From NCBI RefSeq assembly GCF_037023145.1, contig NZ_CP146091.1:1-64000 (forward strand): DNA of 64,000 nucleotides, in the 5' to 3' direction. Within the stretch, counting starts at the first letter, position 1, and every line of letters begins with the position of its first letter. This stretch comes from Ralstonia sp. RRA. GTDB taxonomy: Bacteria; Pseudomonadota; Gammaproteobacteria; Burkholderiales; Burkholderiaceae. The notes under the pieces are model-generated. The model saw only the letters and a program-made list of their open reading frames with translations, did not search any database and had not been told where the DNA came from. Made by a program: the position numbers and the translations under genes. This document shows, in pieces, positions 1 to 11,119 of the stretch.

Positions 1-1632
1 GTGGCGCCGGTCAAACAACTAACGATAACGATGCAGGATTTCTGGCATGCGGCATCCGCTCAACTTGAGAGTGAGCTGACGCCGCAACAATTCAAGACGT
101 GGATCAAGCCGCTGACGCCGCTGTCGTTTGACGAACAGGCGTGCACGCTGCGGATTGCTGCGCCTAACCGCTTCAAGCTCGACTGGGTCAAGAGCCAGTT
201 CTCGGGCCGCATCCAGTCGCTCGCGTGTGACTACTGGGAGATGCAGGTCGACGTGCAGTTCGTGCTCGACCCGGCCGCCGGCCAGCGCCAGGCGGCCCAG
301 CAGCCGGCGTTTGCTCCTGCGCCGATGCAGCCGATGGCCGCGCAATCGATTCAGCCGAGGCAGGCGGCGCCCGCCGCCATGCCGGCCGCAAACAGCGCCG
401 CACTGGATGCCGCGGCCATGCGCCCGGCCCCCGCGATGTACCGCGAAAATGCGCTCGCCACGGCCAGCCATGCTGTGGCAGAGATCGACGTGCCCGTAAT
501 GGACGCCACCGAGGTGAGTGCCCAGTCGTACCGCATGCCGCCGCAGGCACCTGCCATGGTTACTGGCCTGGCGACGCCGCCGCAGGCGCCCGTGGACGAC
601 ACCGTGCACGAGCGCTCGCGCCTGAACCAGATCCTCACGTTCGACAACTTCGTCACCGGTAAGGCCAACCAGCTGGCGCGCGCCGCGGCCATCCAGGTCG
701 CCAACAACCCGGGCAAGTCGTACAACCCGCTGTATCTGTACGGCGGCGTGGGCCTCGGTAAGACGCACTTGATCCATGCCATCGGCAACTTCATGCTGAT
801 GGAGAATCCGCGCGCACGCATTCGCTACATTCACGCAGAACAGTACGTTTCTGACGTAGTGAAGGCTTACCAGCGCAAGGCGTTTGATGACTTCAAGCGC
901 TACTACCACTCGCTCGATCTGCTGCTGATCGATGACATCCAGTTCTTCTCGGGCAAGAACCGCACGCAGGAAGAATTCTTCTATGCGTTCGAGGCGCTGA
1001 TCGCCAACCGCGCGCAGGTCATCATCACCAGCGATACGTATCCGAAAGAGATCACCGGGATTGATGACCGCCTGATCTCGCGGTTCGACTCCGGTTTGAC
1101 GGTGGCCATCGAGCCGCCCGAGCTGGAAATGCGCGTCGCCATTCTGATGAAGAAGGCGCAGGCCGAGAATGTGACCGTGCCGGAAGAGGTGGCCTTCTTC
1201 GTGGCCAAGCACCTGCGTTCGAACGTGCGTGAGCTGGAGGGCGCGCTGCGCAAGATCCTGGCGTACTCCAACTTCCACGGCAAAGAGATCACGATCGAGG
1301 TCACGCGCGAGGCGCTCAAGGATCTGCTGACCGTGCAGAACCGCCAGATCTCGGTGGAGAACATCCAGAAGACCTGCGCGGATTTCTACAACATCAAGGT
1401 CGCGGACATGTACTCCAAGAAGCGGCCGGCCAACATCGCGCGCCCGCGCCAGATCGCCATGTATCTGGCCAAGGAACTGACGCAGAAGAGCCTGCCGGAA
1501 ATTGGCGAGCTGTTCGGCGGACGCGATCACACCACGGTGCTGCACGCGGTGCGCAAGATTGCCGACGAGCGTACCAAGGACGCCCAGCTCAACCACGAAC
1601 TGCACGTGCTGGAGCAAACGCTCAAGGGTTGA
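1..1632 (+). CDS. dnaA: Chromosomal replication initiator DnaA
   Basis: DnaA binds DnaA boxes at oriC, melts the origin and loads the helicase. The N-terminal domain carries the family sequence [14 protein letters not shown]. It is followed by a long Ala/Pro/Gln-rich linker (roughly residues 90-210), then the AAA+ core with Walker [10 protein letters not shown] (about residue 248) and Walker [10 protein letters not shown] (about 307). The C-terminal DNA-binding domain has the signature [11 protein letters not shown]. The GTG at base 1 opens the frame at the window edge; an ATG at 31 (MQDFWHAAS) matches the usual N-terminus of the family and may be the true start. The gene is first in the dnaA-dnaN-gyrB cluster and is followed by a hairpin terminator. 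Confidence 0.97.
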   Translation: MAPVKQLTITMQDFWHAASAQLESELTPQQFKTWIKPLTPLSFDEQACTLRIAAPNRFKLDWVKSQFSGRIQSLACDYWEMQVDVQFVLDPAAGQRQAAQQPAFAPAPMQPMAAQSIQPRQAAPAAMPAANSAALDAAAMRPAPAMYRENALATASHAVAEIDVPVMDATEVSAQSYRMPPQAPAMVTGLATPPQAPVDDTVHERSRLNQILTFDNFVTGKANQLARAAAIQVANNPGKSYNPLYLYGGVGLGKTHLIHAIGNFMLMENPRARIRYIHAEQYVSDVVKAYQRKAFDDFKRYYHSLDLLLIDDIQFFSGKNRTQEEFFYAFEALIANRAQVIITSDTYPKEITGIDDRLISRFDSGLTVAIEPPELEMRVAILMKKAQAENVTVPEEVAFFVAKHLRSNVRELEGALRKILAYSNFHGKEITIEVTREALKDLLTVQNRQISVENIQKTCADFYNIKVADMYSKKRPANIARPRQIAMYLAKELTQKSLPEIGELFGGRDHTTVLHAVRKIADERTKDAQLNHELHVLEQTLKG

Positions 1633-1703
1633 TGGCGCATCGCGCTGCCGCGTGCCACCAAGGCGCATGGCAGCGCCATCTGCCCAGAATTTGCCGCATG
1701 CAA

Positions 1704-1730
1704 ACGCCCGCTCGAACGCGGGCGTCTTTT
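1704..1730 (+). terminator. Intrinsic terminator after dnaA
   Basis: An 8-bp perfect stem (ACGCCCGC / GCGGGCGT) with a 6-base loop is followed by CTTTT. It lies 72 bases after the dnaA stop and separates dnaA from dnaN transcription. Confidence 0.75.
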
Positions 1731-1790
1731 CATGCACAATAGACATATTTGCCGCGCGCGCGACGCTATCCAGCGCCCCCTTCTTTGCGG

Positions 1791-1838
1791 TATAATTTGT
1801 GATTAACCCCTTGATTTACAACAACTTTGGGGTTAATC
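1791..1838 (+). promoter_or_regulatory. dnaN promoter -10 and leader inverted repeat
   Basis: A consensus -10 hexamer TATAAT lies at 1791-1796; no good -35 is visible. Five bases later begins a perfect 10-bp inverted repeat, GATTAACCCC at 1801-1810 and GGGGTTAATC at 1829-1838, with an 18-base AT-rich spacer. It would sit at the very start of the dnaN transcript or overlap the start point, so it could be an operator or a 5' hairpin. No T-run follows, so it is not a plain terminator. Confidence 0.5.
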
Positions 1839-1918
1839 GCGAATGCTCCTGCAGGCACAGGCCATGAGGGGCGCGCGCGGTGTCACCCCAAACTGCATAC
1901 ACTGCAAGGATCGCCTTC

Positions 1919-3034
1919 ATGCAATTGGTCAAAACCTCGCGAGACAACCTGCTGCGTCCGCTGCAAATCGTGAGCGGCATCGTGGAACGCCGTCACACGC
2001 TGCCCATCCTGGCCAATCTGCTCATCACCAAGAAGGGTGAACGGGTTTCCTTCCTGTCCACCGACATCGAAATCCAGATCACCACGCACGCCGATTGCGG
2101 CGCCGGCGCCGGCGACATTGCCACCACCGTGGCCGCCCGAAAGCTGGTCGACATCCTGCGTGCCATGCCTGACGGCGAAGTGGCCCTCACGCTCAACGAC
2201 AAGCGCATGACGGTGCAATCCGGCAAGAGCCGCTTTGCACTGCAGACGCTGGCCGCCGAAGAATTCCCGACCGTGGCCGAGGCAACCGACTTTGGCGCGC
2301 GCATCACCCTGCCGCAGAAGACGCTCAAGCACCTGCTGGCGATGGTGCACTTTGCGATGGCCCAGCAGGACATCCGCTACTACCTCAACGGCATGCTGCT
2401 GGTGGTGGATGGCAAGCAAGTCATGGCCGTCGCCACCGATGGCCACCGACTGGCCTACTGCGGCGTGGAAACGGGCGAACAACCGGCAGGCGCCGGCGGC
2501 CGCCACGAAGTCATCATCCCGCGCAAGACCATCCTTGAGCTGCAACGCCTGCTGGAAGACGTGGACGATCCCGTCTCGGTGCAACTGGCGTCGAACCAGG
2601 TCAAGTTCACCTTCGGCAATATCGAACTGATCTCCAAGCTGGTCGAAGGCAAGTTCCCGGATTTCCAGCGCGTGATCCCGAAGGGTTACCGCAACAGCTT
2701 CACGATTGACCGCACGTTCCTGCAAAGCGCACTGCAGCGTACGGCCATCCTGACCACCGACAAGTTCAAGGGCGTGCGCTGCATGCTCGACACCAACGTC
2801 CTCAAGATCAGCTCCACCAACGCTGACCAGGAAGAAGCGCAGGAAGAACTCGAAATCGACTACCAGGGCGATGCGCTGGATATCGGCTTCAACGTGACCT
2901 ACCTGCTGGACGTGCTGGCCAACCTCAAGGCCGAAAAGGTGCAGGTGAGCCTGGGCGACTCCAACTCGAGCGCGCTCATCACCCTGCCCGACGACGACAC
3001 CTTCAAGTACGTCGTCATGCCGATGCGCATTTGA
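1919..3034 (+). CDS. dnaN: DNA polymerase III beta sliding clamp
   Basis: This is the ring-shaped processivity clamp that holds Pol III on DNA. The 371-residue product has the normal length for three clamp domains. It starts MQLVKTSRDNLLRPLQ and contains the family stretch RRHTLPILANLL, and it ends in the conserved VVMPMRI that lines the hydrophobic pocket. The frame is open further upstream (1880), but the ATG at 1919 gives the standard N-terminus and is chosen. A -10 element with an inverted-repeat leader lies about 80-130 bases upstream. Confidence 0.97.
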   Translation: MQLVKTSRDNLLRPLQIVSGIVERRHTLPILANLLITKKGERVSFLSTDIEIQITTHADCGAGAGDIATTVAARKLVDILRAMPDGEVALTLNDKRMTVQSGKSRFALQTLAAEEFPTVAEATDFGARITLPQKTLKHLLAMVHFAMAQQDIRYYLNGMLLVVDGKQVMAVATDGHRLAYCGVETGEQPAGAGGRHEVIIPRKTILELQRLLEDVDDPVSVQLASNQVKFTFGNIELISKLVEGKFPDFQRVIPKGYRNSFTIDRTFLQSALQRTAILTTDKFKGVRCMLDTNVLKISSTNADQEEAQEELEIDYQGDALDIGFNVTYLLDVLANLKAEKVQVSLGDSNSSALITLPDDDTFKYVVMPMRI

Positions 3035-3081
3035 CGAGGCTTTTCCCAAAGCCGCTCGAACAAACCATCGAGAGCAAGACG

Positions 3082-3120
3082 AGGGGCTGGATCGAAAAGA
3101 TCCGCCCCTTCGCCGTTTTT
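3082..3120 (+). terminator. Hairpin after dnaN
   Basis: AGGGGC-T-GGATC pairs with GATCC-GCCCCT (11 bp with one bulged base, GAAAA loop). A run of five T begins seven bases after the stem. It is probably a terminator or attenuator between dnaN and gyrB. Confidence 0.6.
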
Positions 3121-3144
3121 AAGCAACCCCGCTGTGTGCACTGA

Positions 3145-5721
<2,577 letters not shown>

Positions 5722-5756
5722 GCGTTGCGTTGACTGAGACGAAAGCGGCAGCATCA

Positions 5757-6611
5757 ATGGGAGCCGACAACACCACTGATCCTCAACAGTTCTCGCTGTT
5801 TGACGTTGAGCCGCCCGCAGCGGTCGAGGCCGTCGAAGAGGCGGCGTCGCCGGCAGGGCGATTCAGCAACTTTGTGGTGTACGTGGATGAGAGCGGAGAC
5901 CATGGTTTGCAGACCCTGGATCCCAACTATCCTGTTTTCGTGCTCGCGTTCTGTGTGTTCTACAAGCGGCACTACAGCGAGAAGGTCGTCCCGGCACTCC
6001 ACAAGCTCAAGTTCAACCACTTTGGCCACGATTCGGTGGTGCTGCACGAGCATGAGATTCGCAAGGAGAAAGGTGTCTTCAAGTTCACCAACCGGCAGCA
6101 TAAGCACCGGTTCCTCTCTGAGCTGACGGACATCATCGAGGTCAGCAACTTCATTCTGATCAGCTGCGTGATCGACAAGATGAAGCTGCGCAATCAGGGT
6201 AATACGGATGGCAACCCATATCATCTAGCGTTGGGGTTCTGCCTTGAGACCTTGCACGAGCTGATGCAGGAGAAGAATCAGGACGGCGCTCTCACGCATG
6301 TGATTGTCGAATGCCGGGGCAAGAAGGAAGACAACGAGCTAGAGTTGGAATTTCGCCGCATCTGTGACGGCGCGAACCGGCTGGGCATCTCCCTGCCATT
6401 CGACATCGTCTTTGCGGACAAGAAGGTGGATTCGCCAGGGCTGCAGTTAGCTGACTTGGTGGCGCGCCCGGTAGGCATGCATGTGCTGCGTCCGGATCAG
6501 GAAAACCGAGCCTTTGAAGTGCTTAAGCGCAAATTTTTCTGCAGTGGCGGACGTGAGCGCTTGGGGGAGGGCTTCGAGAATTGGGGGTTGAAGATTTTTC
6601 CACCCCAGTAA
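5757..6611 (+). CDS. DUF3800 domain protein
   Basis: A 284-residue protein with the N-terminal motif YVDESGDHG (about residues 41-49) that defines DUF3800, and a late acidic block QLADLVARP (about residue 230). These acidic motifs suggest an RNase H-like metal-dependent fold. DUF3800 proteins are common in prophages and defence islands but their biochemical activity is not settled. The ATG at 5757 is chosen; the frame also opens at a TTG (5718) that overlaps the gyrB stop and has no evident ribosome site. The gene directly follows gyrB and precedes the methyltransferase/nuclease cassette, with which it may have arrived. Confidence 0.85.
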   Translation: MGADNTTDPQQFSLFDVEPPAAVEAVEEAASPAGRFSNFVVYVDESGDHGLQTLDPNYPVFVLAFCVFYKRHYSEKVVPALHKLKFNHFGHDSVVLHEHEIRKEKGVFKFTNRQHKHRFLSELTDIIEVSNFILISCVIDKMKLRNQGNTDGNPYHLALGFCLETLHELMQEKNQDGALTHVIVECRGKKEDNELELEFRRICDGANRLGISLPFDIVFADKKVDSPGLQLADLVARPVGMHVLRPDQENRAFEVLKRKFFCSGGRERLGEGFENWGLKIFPPQ

Positions 6612-6617
6612 AGCGAA

Positions 6618-6729
6618 AGGCCCCGATGAAACTCACCGAGGCCTAGACGCCGACCGGGAACTCCCAGTCCACTTGGGCGCGAGTTTAACTAACGGTTTGC
6701 TGCTTGACAAGAAAAATCGCTTGTCAAGT
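6618..6729. other. Structured intergenic stretch with paired 9-bp palindromes
   Basis: After the DUF3800 gene there is a short hairpin (AGGCC 6618-6622 with GGCCT 6640-6644) without a T-run. Further on, two near-identical odd palindromes, CTTGACAAG (6703-6711) and CTTGTCAAG (6720-6728), are separated by eight bases; together they can also pair as a 9-bp hairpin. No convincing gene lies between 6612 and 6872. Confidence 0.4.
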
Positions 6730-6872
6730 GCCGCCAGCGTTGCTTGCTTGGCGGCTCTGTCGCCGGCTCATGTGAGCGGCGAGGACAAGCAGGTTTGCGA
6801 GCGGAACCGTAATGCTTGTCGAGAGGCTGTGTCTGCTAACAAGTTGCGCAAAAGCCCCCGATCAGCGTTCAC

Positions 6873-7280
6873 TCAGAAGGTTAGGTAGAGCTTGATGCGT
6901 TCGGAAAGCGCCTCTCGATCGGCGAGTTCGCATTCCCAAATTACAAGTGGTTCCCAACCCATCGACCGGTAGGTCGCCATCGTTAGCTCATCGCGCTTGA
7001 TATTTTCGGCAAATTTTTTCGCCCAGTATGCTTGGTTGCTTCGGGGTAGCGTCGACCGTTTGCAGTTCTGATGACGATGCCAGAAGCAACCGTGAATGAA
7101 AATCGCTTTCTTCCGTGACTTGATAGCGAGATCCGGCCTCCCAGGCAAGTCCTTAACGTTTACTCGAAAGCGAAAGCCGAGGGCGTACGCGGTTCGGCGA
7201 ACAACGAGTTCGGGCTTCGTGTCTCGAGACCTAACTGCTCGCATGACTTCTGAGCGTTTTTCCCGCGAGACCTTATCCAT
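6873..7280 (-). CDS. vsr: Very short patch repair endonuclease Vsr
   Basis: Vsr nicks DNA beside T:G mismatches that arise when 5-methylcytosine deaminates, protecting sites methylated by a partner C5 methyltransferase. The 135-residue product has the catalytic GRPD motif (Asp50) and the zinc/catalytic segment HGCFWHRH (63-70) with Cys73, plus a later IWECEL. It lies 12 bases after the NurA-like gene at the end of the dcm-herA-nurA-vsr run, which implies co-expression with the methyltransferase. Length and motifs are normal for the family. Confidence 0.93.
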   Translation of the reverse strand: MDKVSREKRSEVMRAVRSRDTKPELVVRRTAYALGFRFRVNVKDLPGRPDLAIKSRKKAIFIHGCFWHRHQNCKRSTLPRSNQAYWAKKFAENIKRDELTMATYRSMGWEPLVIWECELADREALSERIKLYLTF

Positions 7281-7292
7281 CTCGATAGCCTG

Positions 7293-9374
7293 TTATTGGG
7301 GACCCTTCAGGCGACGCTCTTCCTGCATTGCATCAACCCAAGCTTTGAGCTCACCACGCGTCCATGGGCGAATCTTGAGTCGGCGCCTTTGCGCCGCATT
7401 CAAGTATTTTGCGAGGTTCCAGTCCATGAACTCCGAGACTCGGTCGCGCAATTCATTTGCGAATCGCTTAACCAGCTCGTGGCTTCTAACAAGAATCGAA
7501 GGAAGAAGGTCGATATGCCCTCTGTTATACATTGAATGATCGTCGTCTACTTGAAAGCCGACCGTGCTGAGGGCGGAAATAGCACGCTCCAAGTGCTCAG
7601 AACAGAGGGCATCGGGGAAAGCGTTTGATTCCTCGGTTGAATGAGGAACAATAAACTCCATTCGAGATAGAACTTCGCTGCTGTCAAGTCGTTGGAAGGC
7701 GCCGAGGTAGAACCCGGCATACCAAACATTGCGCAGCATCTGTATATAGGGGTCGCTGCGAGGTTGAAGTGTTCGCCACCAGATATCCTCCTCCGTGGCT
7801 TCGAGCATATCTTTGTCGCGAGCGCGCTCGGCTTTCCGGATCAACTTCTCATGTGGCAAGTTTCCTGGCGTGCGCGAGTAATTTCGACTCAAGTTCGATG
7901 TTGCGTGGAACGGTCGCAGCACCAGTGCTGTGCGCAGCCATACCTCTTCGCGTGCTCTACCGGCTGTAAGGATTCTGGATAGAAGCGCTTGATCGAAAAG
8001 TTGATTCATCTCGGTCAGTGACCATGCCGAGAGTTGTGTCGCTTTGGAATTAGATGCTAATTGACCTAGGAAATAGTTGATCACGGGGCCGTACACTCGC
8101 ATCTGCGCGTTTTTTACGACGCCGAGAACTGTTTGTCGGTCAATCTGGCAGTTCTTCGCGATACTCCACGATGCATCAATCAAATCGCGAACGATACGCC
8201 CATAGGAATTTTGCTGGCCATAGTGACTAGGATCGCGATCGTGCGGCACGATTGTGCCATCGCGAATTACTACCTCCGCGGGCGGAACCTCTACATTGTG
8301 AGGCAGCATTGTCCATCTACCCATCACATTCAAAGTGGCCCGGCACTCGAGAAGGTCCATTGCGTTCCAGGTCGAATGCATGTACTCCGAATCGGTCAGA
8401 TCCGGGTAGAACATTTTCGCCATGATGGAATAGCGATTGTCCTTTTGCTGCATATCTTCCGGCTTTTCCGGTAGGCGCATGTAGACTGGCCTATGCTGAT
8501 TGCCAATCGGCATATCGCGATTCAGTATGCCTGCAGCAGTATTGATGGACACTTGAGGGGAGTGGCCAAATGCGAAGTCTCCGCCTGCGCCATCCAGCGA
8601 TAACAGTCCGCCTACCGTCGATCCGTCGACGCCGGCAATTAGCAACGAGGTGTCTGCTGGAGGCATGTTCGCCGGACGAACCATCATCCCTGGCTCGATT
8701 CTGCGAGCAATTTCTTCGCGAAGGACTTCAATGTCGTAGTAAGCATCTGGTGCCCGACCTTGTGATACCGCCTCTGCGGCCACGTCGATATTGACCGGCA
8801 GAGCGATGGCCTCCCCCGATAGTCCCAAGCCGTCTTTGCACAACGCAATCAGCGTCGCATGACATGCCTCGGCGGACCGCCGCATGTTGGGCAAATGGGG
8901 TGCGCCTCCCGTGCTGGCGCGCTCCCGTACATAATCCTTGACTTCGCAGAGAAGGTTGTCCGCGTAAGACGCAATTGCTTCGACGAACAGCTCCTGCGCG
9001 TCTTTTTGAGAGAGTCGCTCACGCGCCTCGACCCATACTGGCTCGGGAATATCTCGAATTTGTCGTGACGATTCACGATATGCGGTCAGCGCTGACAACG
9101 GGAATTCCGGGTCGACAATCGCAACGATATGCTCCTCGTCCAACCAGGTGGCATCGTCGTCGATTTTTGCCCAGTAAATCGTTCGGCTCCCACTCTTGTC
9201 CGCGCTGAGTCGACCGCTATGCGTGAGTCGACGACCAAGATTAAAGTACGCTTCTTCAGAGACATCGTCACCGCGTGCTAGCGCCGCCTGATAAGCGTCC
9301 TGCGCGGTGGTGCCCCCCGGCGCACGAGCCAATTCGAGAAACAGTTCTTGGCGCTCCTTAGGTGTAAGGCTCAT
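7293..9374 (-). CDS. NurA-like nuclease with N-terminal extension
   Basis: A 693-residue protein. Near residue 246 it has IAGVDGSTVGG, which resembles the first metal-binding motif (DGS) of NurA 5'-3' nucleases; a C-terminal segment near GHIDLLPSILVRSHELV fits the end of that domain. Residues 1-240 are outside the usual NurA domain; the first 80 look like a winged-helix module. Its partner upstream is a HerA ATPase, and the two overlap by ATGA, as in archaeal herA-nurA operons. The start at 9374 is set by this coupling. The same frame stays open upstream to 9506, across a poly-C tract in herA. The NurA assignment rests on motif and context, so a diverged nuclease of another family remains possible. 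Confidence 0.65.
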   Translation of the reverse strand: MSLTPKERQELFLELARAPGGTTAQDAYQAALARGDDVSEEAYFNLGRRLTHSGRLSADKSGSRTIYWAKIDDDATWLDEEHIVAIVDPEFPLSALTAYRESSRQIRDIPEPVWVEARERLSQKDAQELFVEAIASYADNLLCEVKDYVRERASTGGAPHLPNMRRSAEACHATLIALCKDGLGLSGEAIALPVNIDVAAEAVSQGRAPDAYYDIEVLREEIARRIEPGMMVRPANMPPADTSLLIAGVDGSTVGGLLSLDGAGGDFAFGHSPQVSINTAAGILNRDMPIGNQHRPVYMRLPEKPEDMQQKDNRYSIMAKMFYPDLTDSEYMHSTWNAMDLLECRATLNVMGRWTMLPHNVEVPPAEVVIRDGTIVPHDRDPSHYGQQNSYGRIVRDLIDASWSIAKNCQIDRQTVLGVVKNAQMRVYGPVINYFLGQLASNSKATQLSAWSLTEMNQLFDQALLSRILTAGRAREEVWLRTALVLRPFHATSNLSRNYSRTPGNLPHEKLIRKAERARDKDMLEATEEDIWWRTLQPRSDPYIQMLRNVWYAGFYLGAFQRLDSSEVLSRMEFIVPHSTEESNAFPDALCSEHLERAISALSTVGFQVDDDHSMYNRGHIDLLPSILVRSHELVKRFANELRDRVSEFMDWNLAKYLNAAQRRRLKIRPWTRGELKAWVDAMQEERRLKGPQ

Positions 9375-11002
9375 TCCATCTCCCGTTTGTTCTTGGTGCG
9401 ACCGGAGAAGACGGGGGGGGTCGAACCGCCAACTGGGGTCTTGCGTTCGCGGACCTTGAGGATAAACCCATGTCGAATCATTTCGCTGGACCCCGTTACG
9501 GCGCACACGCCGCGCGGAAGCTTTGGCAGGGCAGCCAGTAAATCGTCCCCCAAGTCCGCTGAAATGCCTCCGATAGCTTGTAGCTGATCGCGCTCCAGCG
9601 CAAACACAAAGCGTGTTTGCAAGCGTTTCAGAATACTGCGATCTAGGTCTGCCGGTGACTGGCTTGCCAGAATCAGTCCTGTGCGGACGTGGCGCCCCAT
9701 GCGAGCAAGCTCGTAGAGCACCTGGGTGCTTACAACATTCTCATTGGCGGGTGCGACTGTATGTGCCTCATCTATATAGAGGACTGCAAACCAGTGCTTT
9801 TCGCTCTCGGTCGCGTCTACGCTTAATGAGCGCTGCGCCATCGTTCTGCCATGTCGCTGGAGAGTACGCGCCGCCGCAGCAGCAATTAGGCGCGTCTGCT
9901 CGACCGTCAAGTAGCGGCAGTCTAGGACGATAAGGCGGTTCTTTTTTAATTCTTCAACAAAGTCGAAACGCTCCCCAATCAAAGGGTTGGACGACAACGC
10001 TTTGACGCGACTGATGGCTGTGTTGACCGTCGGTTTCTTGAGGTCGAGTGATTCTGCGCGCAGCGCCATTTCTGCACACAAATCGTCGAAAGTGAAATCT
10101 TTGCCCGAACGCTTAGACTGACCGCGCAAATGGTCATGTGCAAGCTCAATAAGTTCCGCGTATTGCGTGCCCGGCTGCACGTTCGGTGCAATGTCAATTA
10201 GCTCAGATGGGGTCAAAAGGGATAGTGGCAGGCCAAACCGACTTTTATCTGGCAAGGTAATGCAGTTGCCGCCAAGGCTGCGCGCAGCCTCAATAGTCTC
10301 GCCATTGACATCCAAGATCAGCATTGGGACATTCCAGGCTGATAATTCCTCTACGAGCACGCCCGAGAAGTAGCTCTTGCCCTTGCCGGGATTTCCGAAC
10401 ACACCAACATGCATTTGCGCGATGTCGCTTTTGAGTGTGATCGGTGCGGGTTGCGGGCCAAAAAGGGTGCCCAAATCCAATCCGCCGTCCGGGTTCGGCA
10501 GGGCGCCGAGCGCACGTTGACAAAGGGCAATTGGGACAAGAACTACTGGATCCCCTGCCCGGCATAGAGTCTCGGGCGCGCGCTCACCAACTACACGCCA
10601 CTCCTCTTGGTCTTCTTCGACATCGAATTCTTCCATTGTTTCGCATATCGCGATGCGAAACACTCGAGTGGAAACGCCTTCTCGGGCGTAGCCTTGTCCG
10701 AGCCCAAGACGCTTACGTGCGTTAGCTAGTTCCGGCTCCTCGCTAGGATTGCGCTCAAAACAGTCACTGACCTGCGCAATCGTCATAATCTTTTTGTTGC
10801 GACGGCCATGCCAAACTGCCAGGAGTTGACCCGGCTTAACCTCGATCTCTGGCTCCAGTTGACACGCCAACCGGTTGAAGGATGGGCTTTCGTTGTAGTC
10901 GACGATGGAGCCGACTAAGACTAACGAGTTTGGTAGCGCCGGATTGGCATCAGCACGGAAATCGTGAGGAACCAGCTCCGGAAGCGAGGTAGCGGATGAC
11001 AT
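9371..11002 (-). CDS. HerA-type DNA translocase/ATPase (DUF87)
   Basis: A 543-residue FtsK/HerA-superfamily ATPase expected to form a hexameric ring that pumps DNA to a nuclease. An N-terminal beta-rich HAS-barrel-like region (residues about 25-80) precedes Walker A GNPGKGKS (203-210) and Walker B VLYIDEAH (Asp411, Glu412); a later LASQSPADLDRSIL segment is typical of HerA. The ATG at 11002 has GGGAG five bases upstream. It overlaps the NurA-like gene by four bases, so the two are translationally coupled. Its last codons contain an eight-C run (9413-9420). Confidence 0.85.
   Translation of the reverse strand: MSSATSLPELVPHDFRADANPALPNSLVLVGSIVDYNESPSFNRLACQLEPEIEVKPGQLLAVWHGRRNKKIMTIAQVSDCFERNPSEEPELANARKRLGLGQGYAREGVSTRVFRIAICETMEEFDVEEDQEEWRVVGERAPETLCRAGDPVVLVPIALCQRALGALPNPDGGLDLGTLFGPQPAPITLKSDIAQMHVGVFGNPGKGKSYFSGVLVEELSAWNVPMLILDVNGETIEAARSLGGNCITLPDKSRFGLPLSLLTPSELIDIAPNVQPGTQYAELIELAHDHLRGQSKRSGKDFTFDDLCAEMALRAESLDLKKPTVNTAISRVKALSSNPLIGERFDFVEELKKNRLIVLDCRYLTVEQTRLIAAAAARTLQRHGRTMAQRSLSVDATESEKHWFAVLYIDEAHTVAPANENVVSTQVLYELARMGRHVRTGLILASQSPADLDRSILKRLQTRFVFALERDQLQAIGGISADLGDDLLAALPKLPRGVCAVTGSSEMIRHGFILKVRERKTPVGGSTPPVFSGRTKNKREME
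9413..9420 (-). other. Eight-C slippery tract near the herA stop
   Basis: On the coding strand herA reads ACC CCC CCC GTC. A -1 slip (or one extra C in the DNA) moves the ribosome into the NurA frame, which has no stop between here and the nurA ATG at 9374, giving a HerA-NurA fusion. The tract fits the X XXY YYZ slippery pattern in the herA frame. Confidence 0.5.
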
Positions 11003-11022
11003 TGGAACTCCCAAGGGGTGAG

Positions 11023-11054
11023 CTAACAACTAACAATCTAGTGTTAGTTGTTAG
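11023..11054. promoter_or_regulatory. 13-bp perfect inverted repeat upstream of herA
   Basis: CTAACAACTAACA (11023-11035) and its exact complement (11042-11054) flank a 6-base spacer, between the methyltransferase stop and the herA start. Each arm is itself a tandem TAACAAC/TAACA repeat. There is no T-run, so an operator for separate control of herA-nurA-vsr is more likely than a terminator. Confidence 0.55.
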
Positions 11055-11119
11055 TGATGTCAAGTCCGCGTGCTCGCCTGGGGATTCGTAAAACTGCTTA
11101 CTCCTTTAGGAGGGGGGGC

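Noticed and set aside
1..30. oriC or DnaA boxes at the window start
   Set aside because: The window opens inside or at the dnaA start; the origin would lie upstream. No cluster of TTATCCACA-type boxes was seen in the dnaA-dnaN gap.
6673..6888. 71-codon frame between DUF3800 and vsr
   Set aside because: No ribosome site, no recognisable features, and it overlaps the vsr 3' end.
11101..11118. Terminator after the methyltransferase gene
   Set aside because: CTCCT/AGGAG is a 5-bp stem with only a weak T stretch on the minus strand; not convincing.
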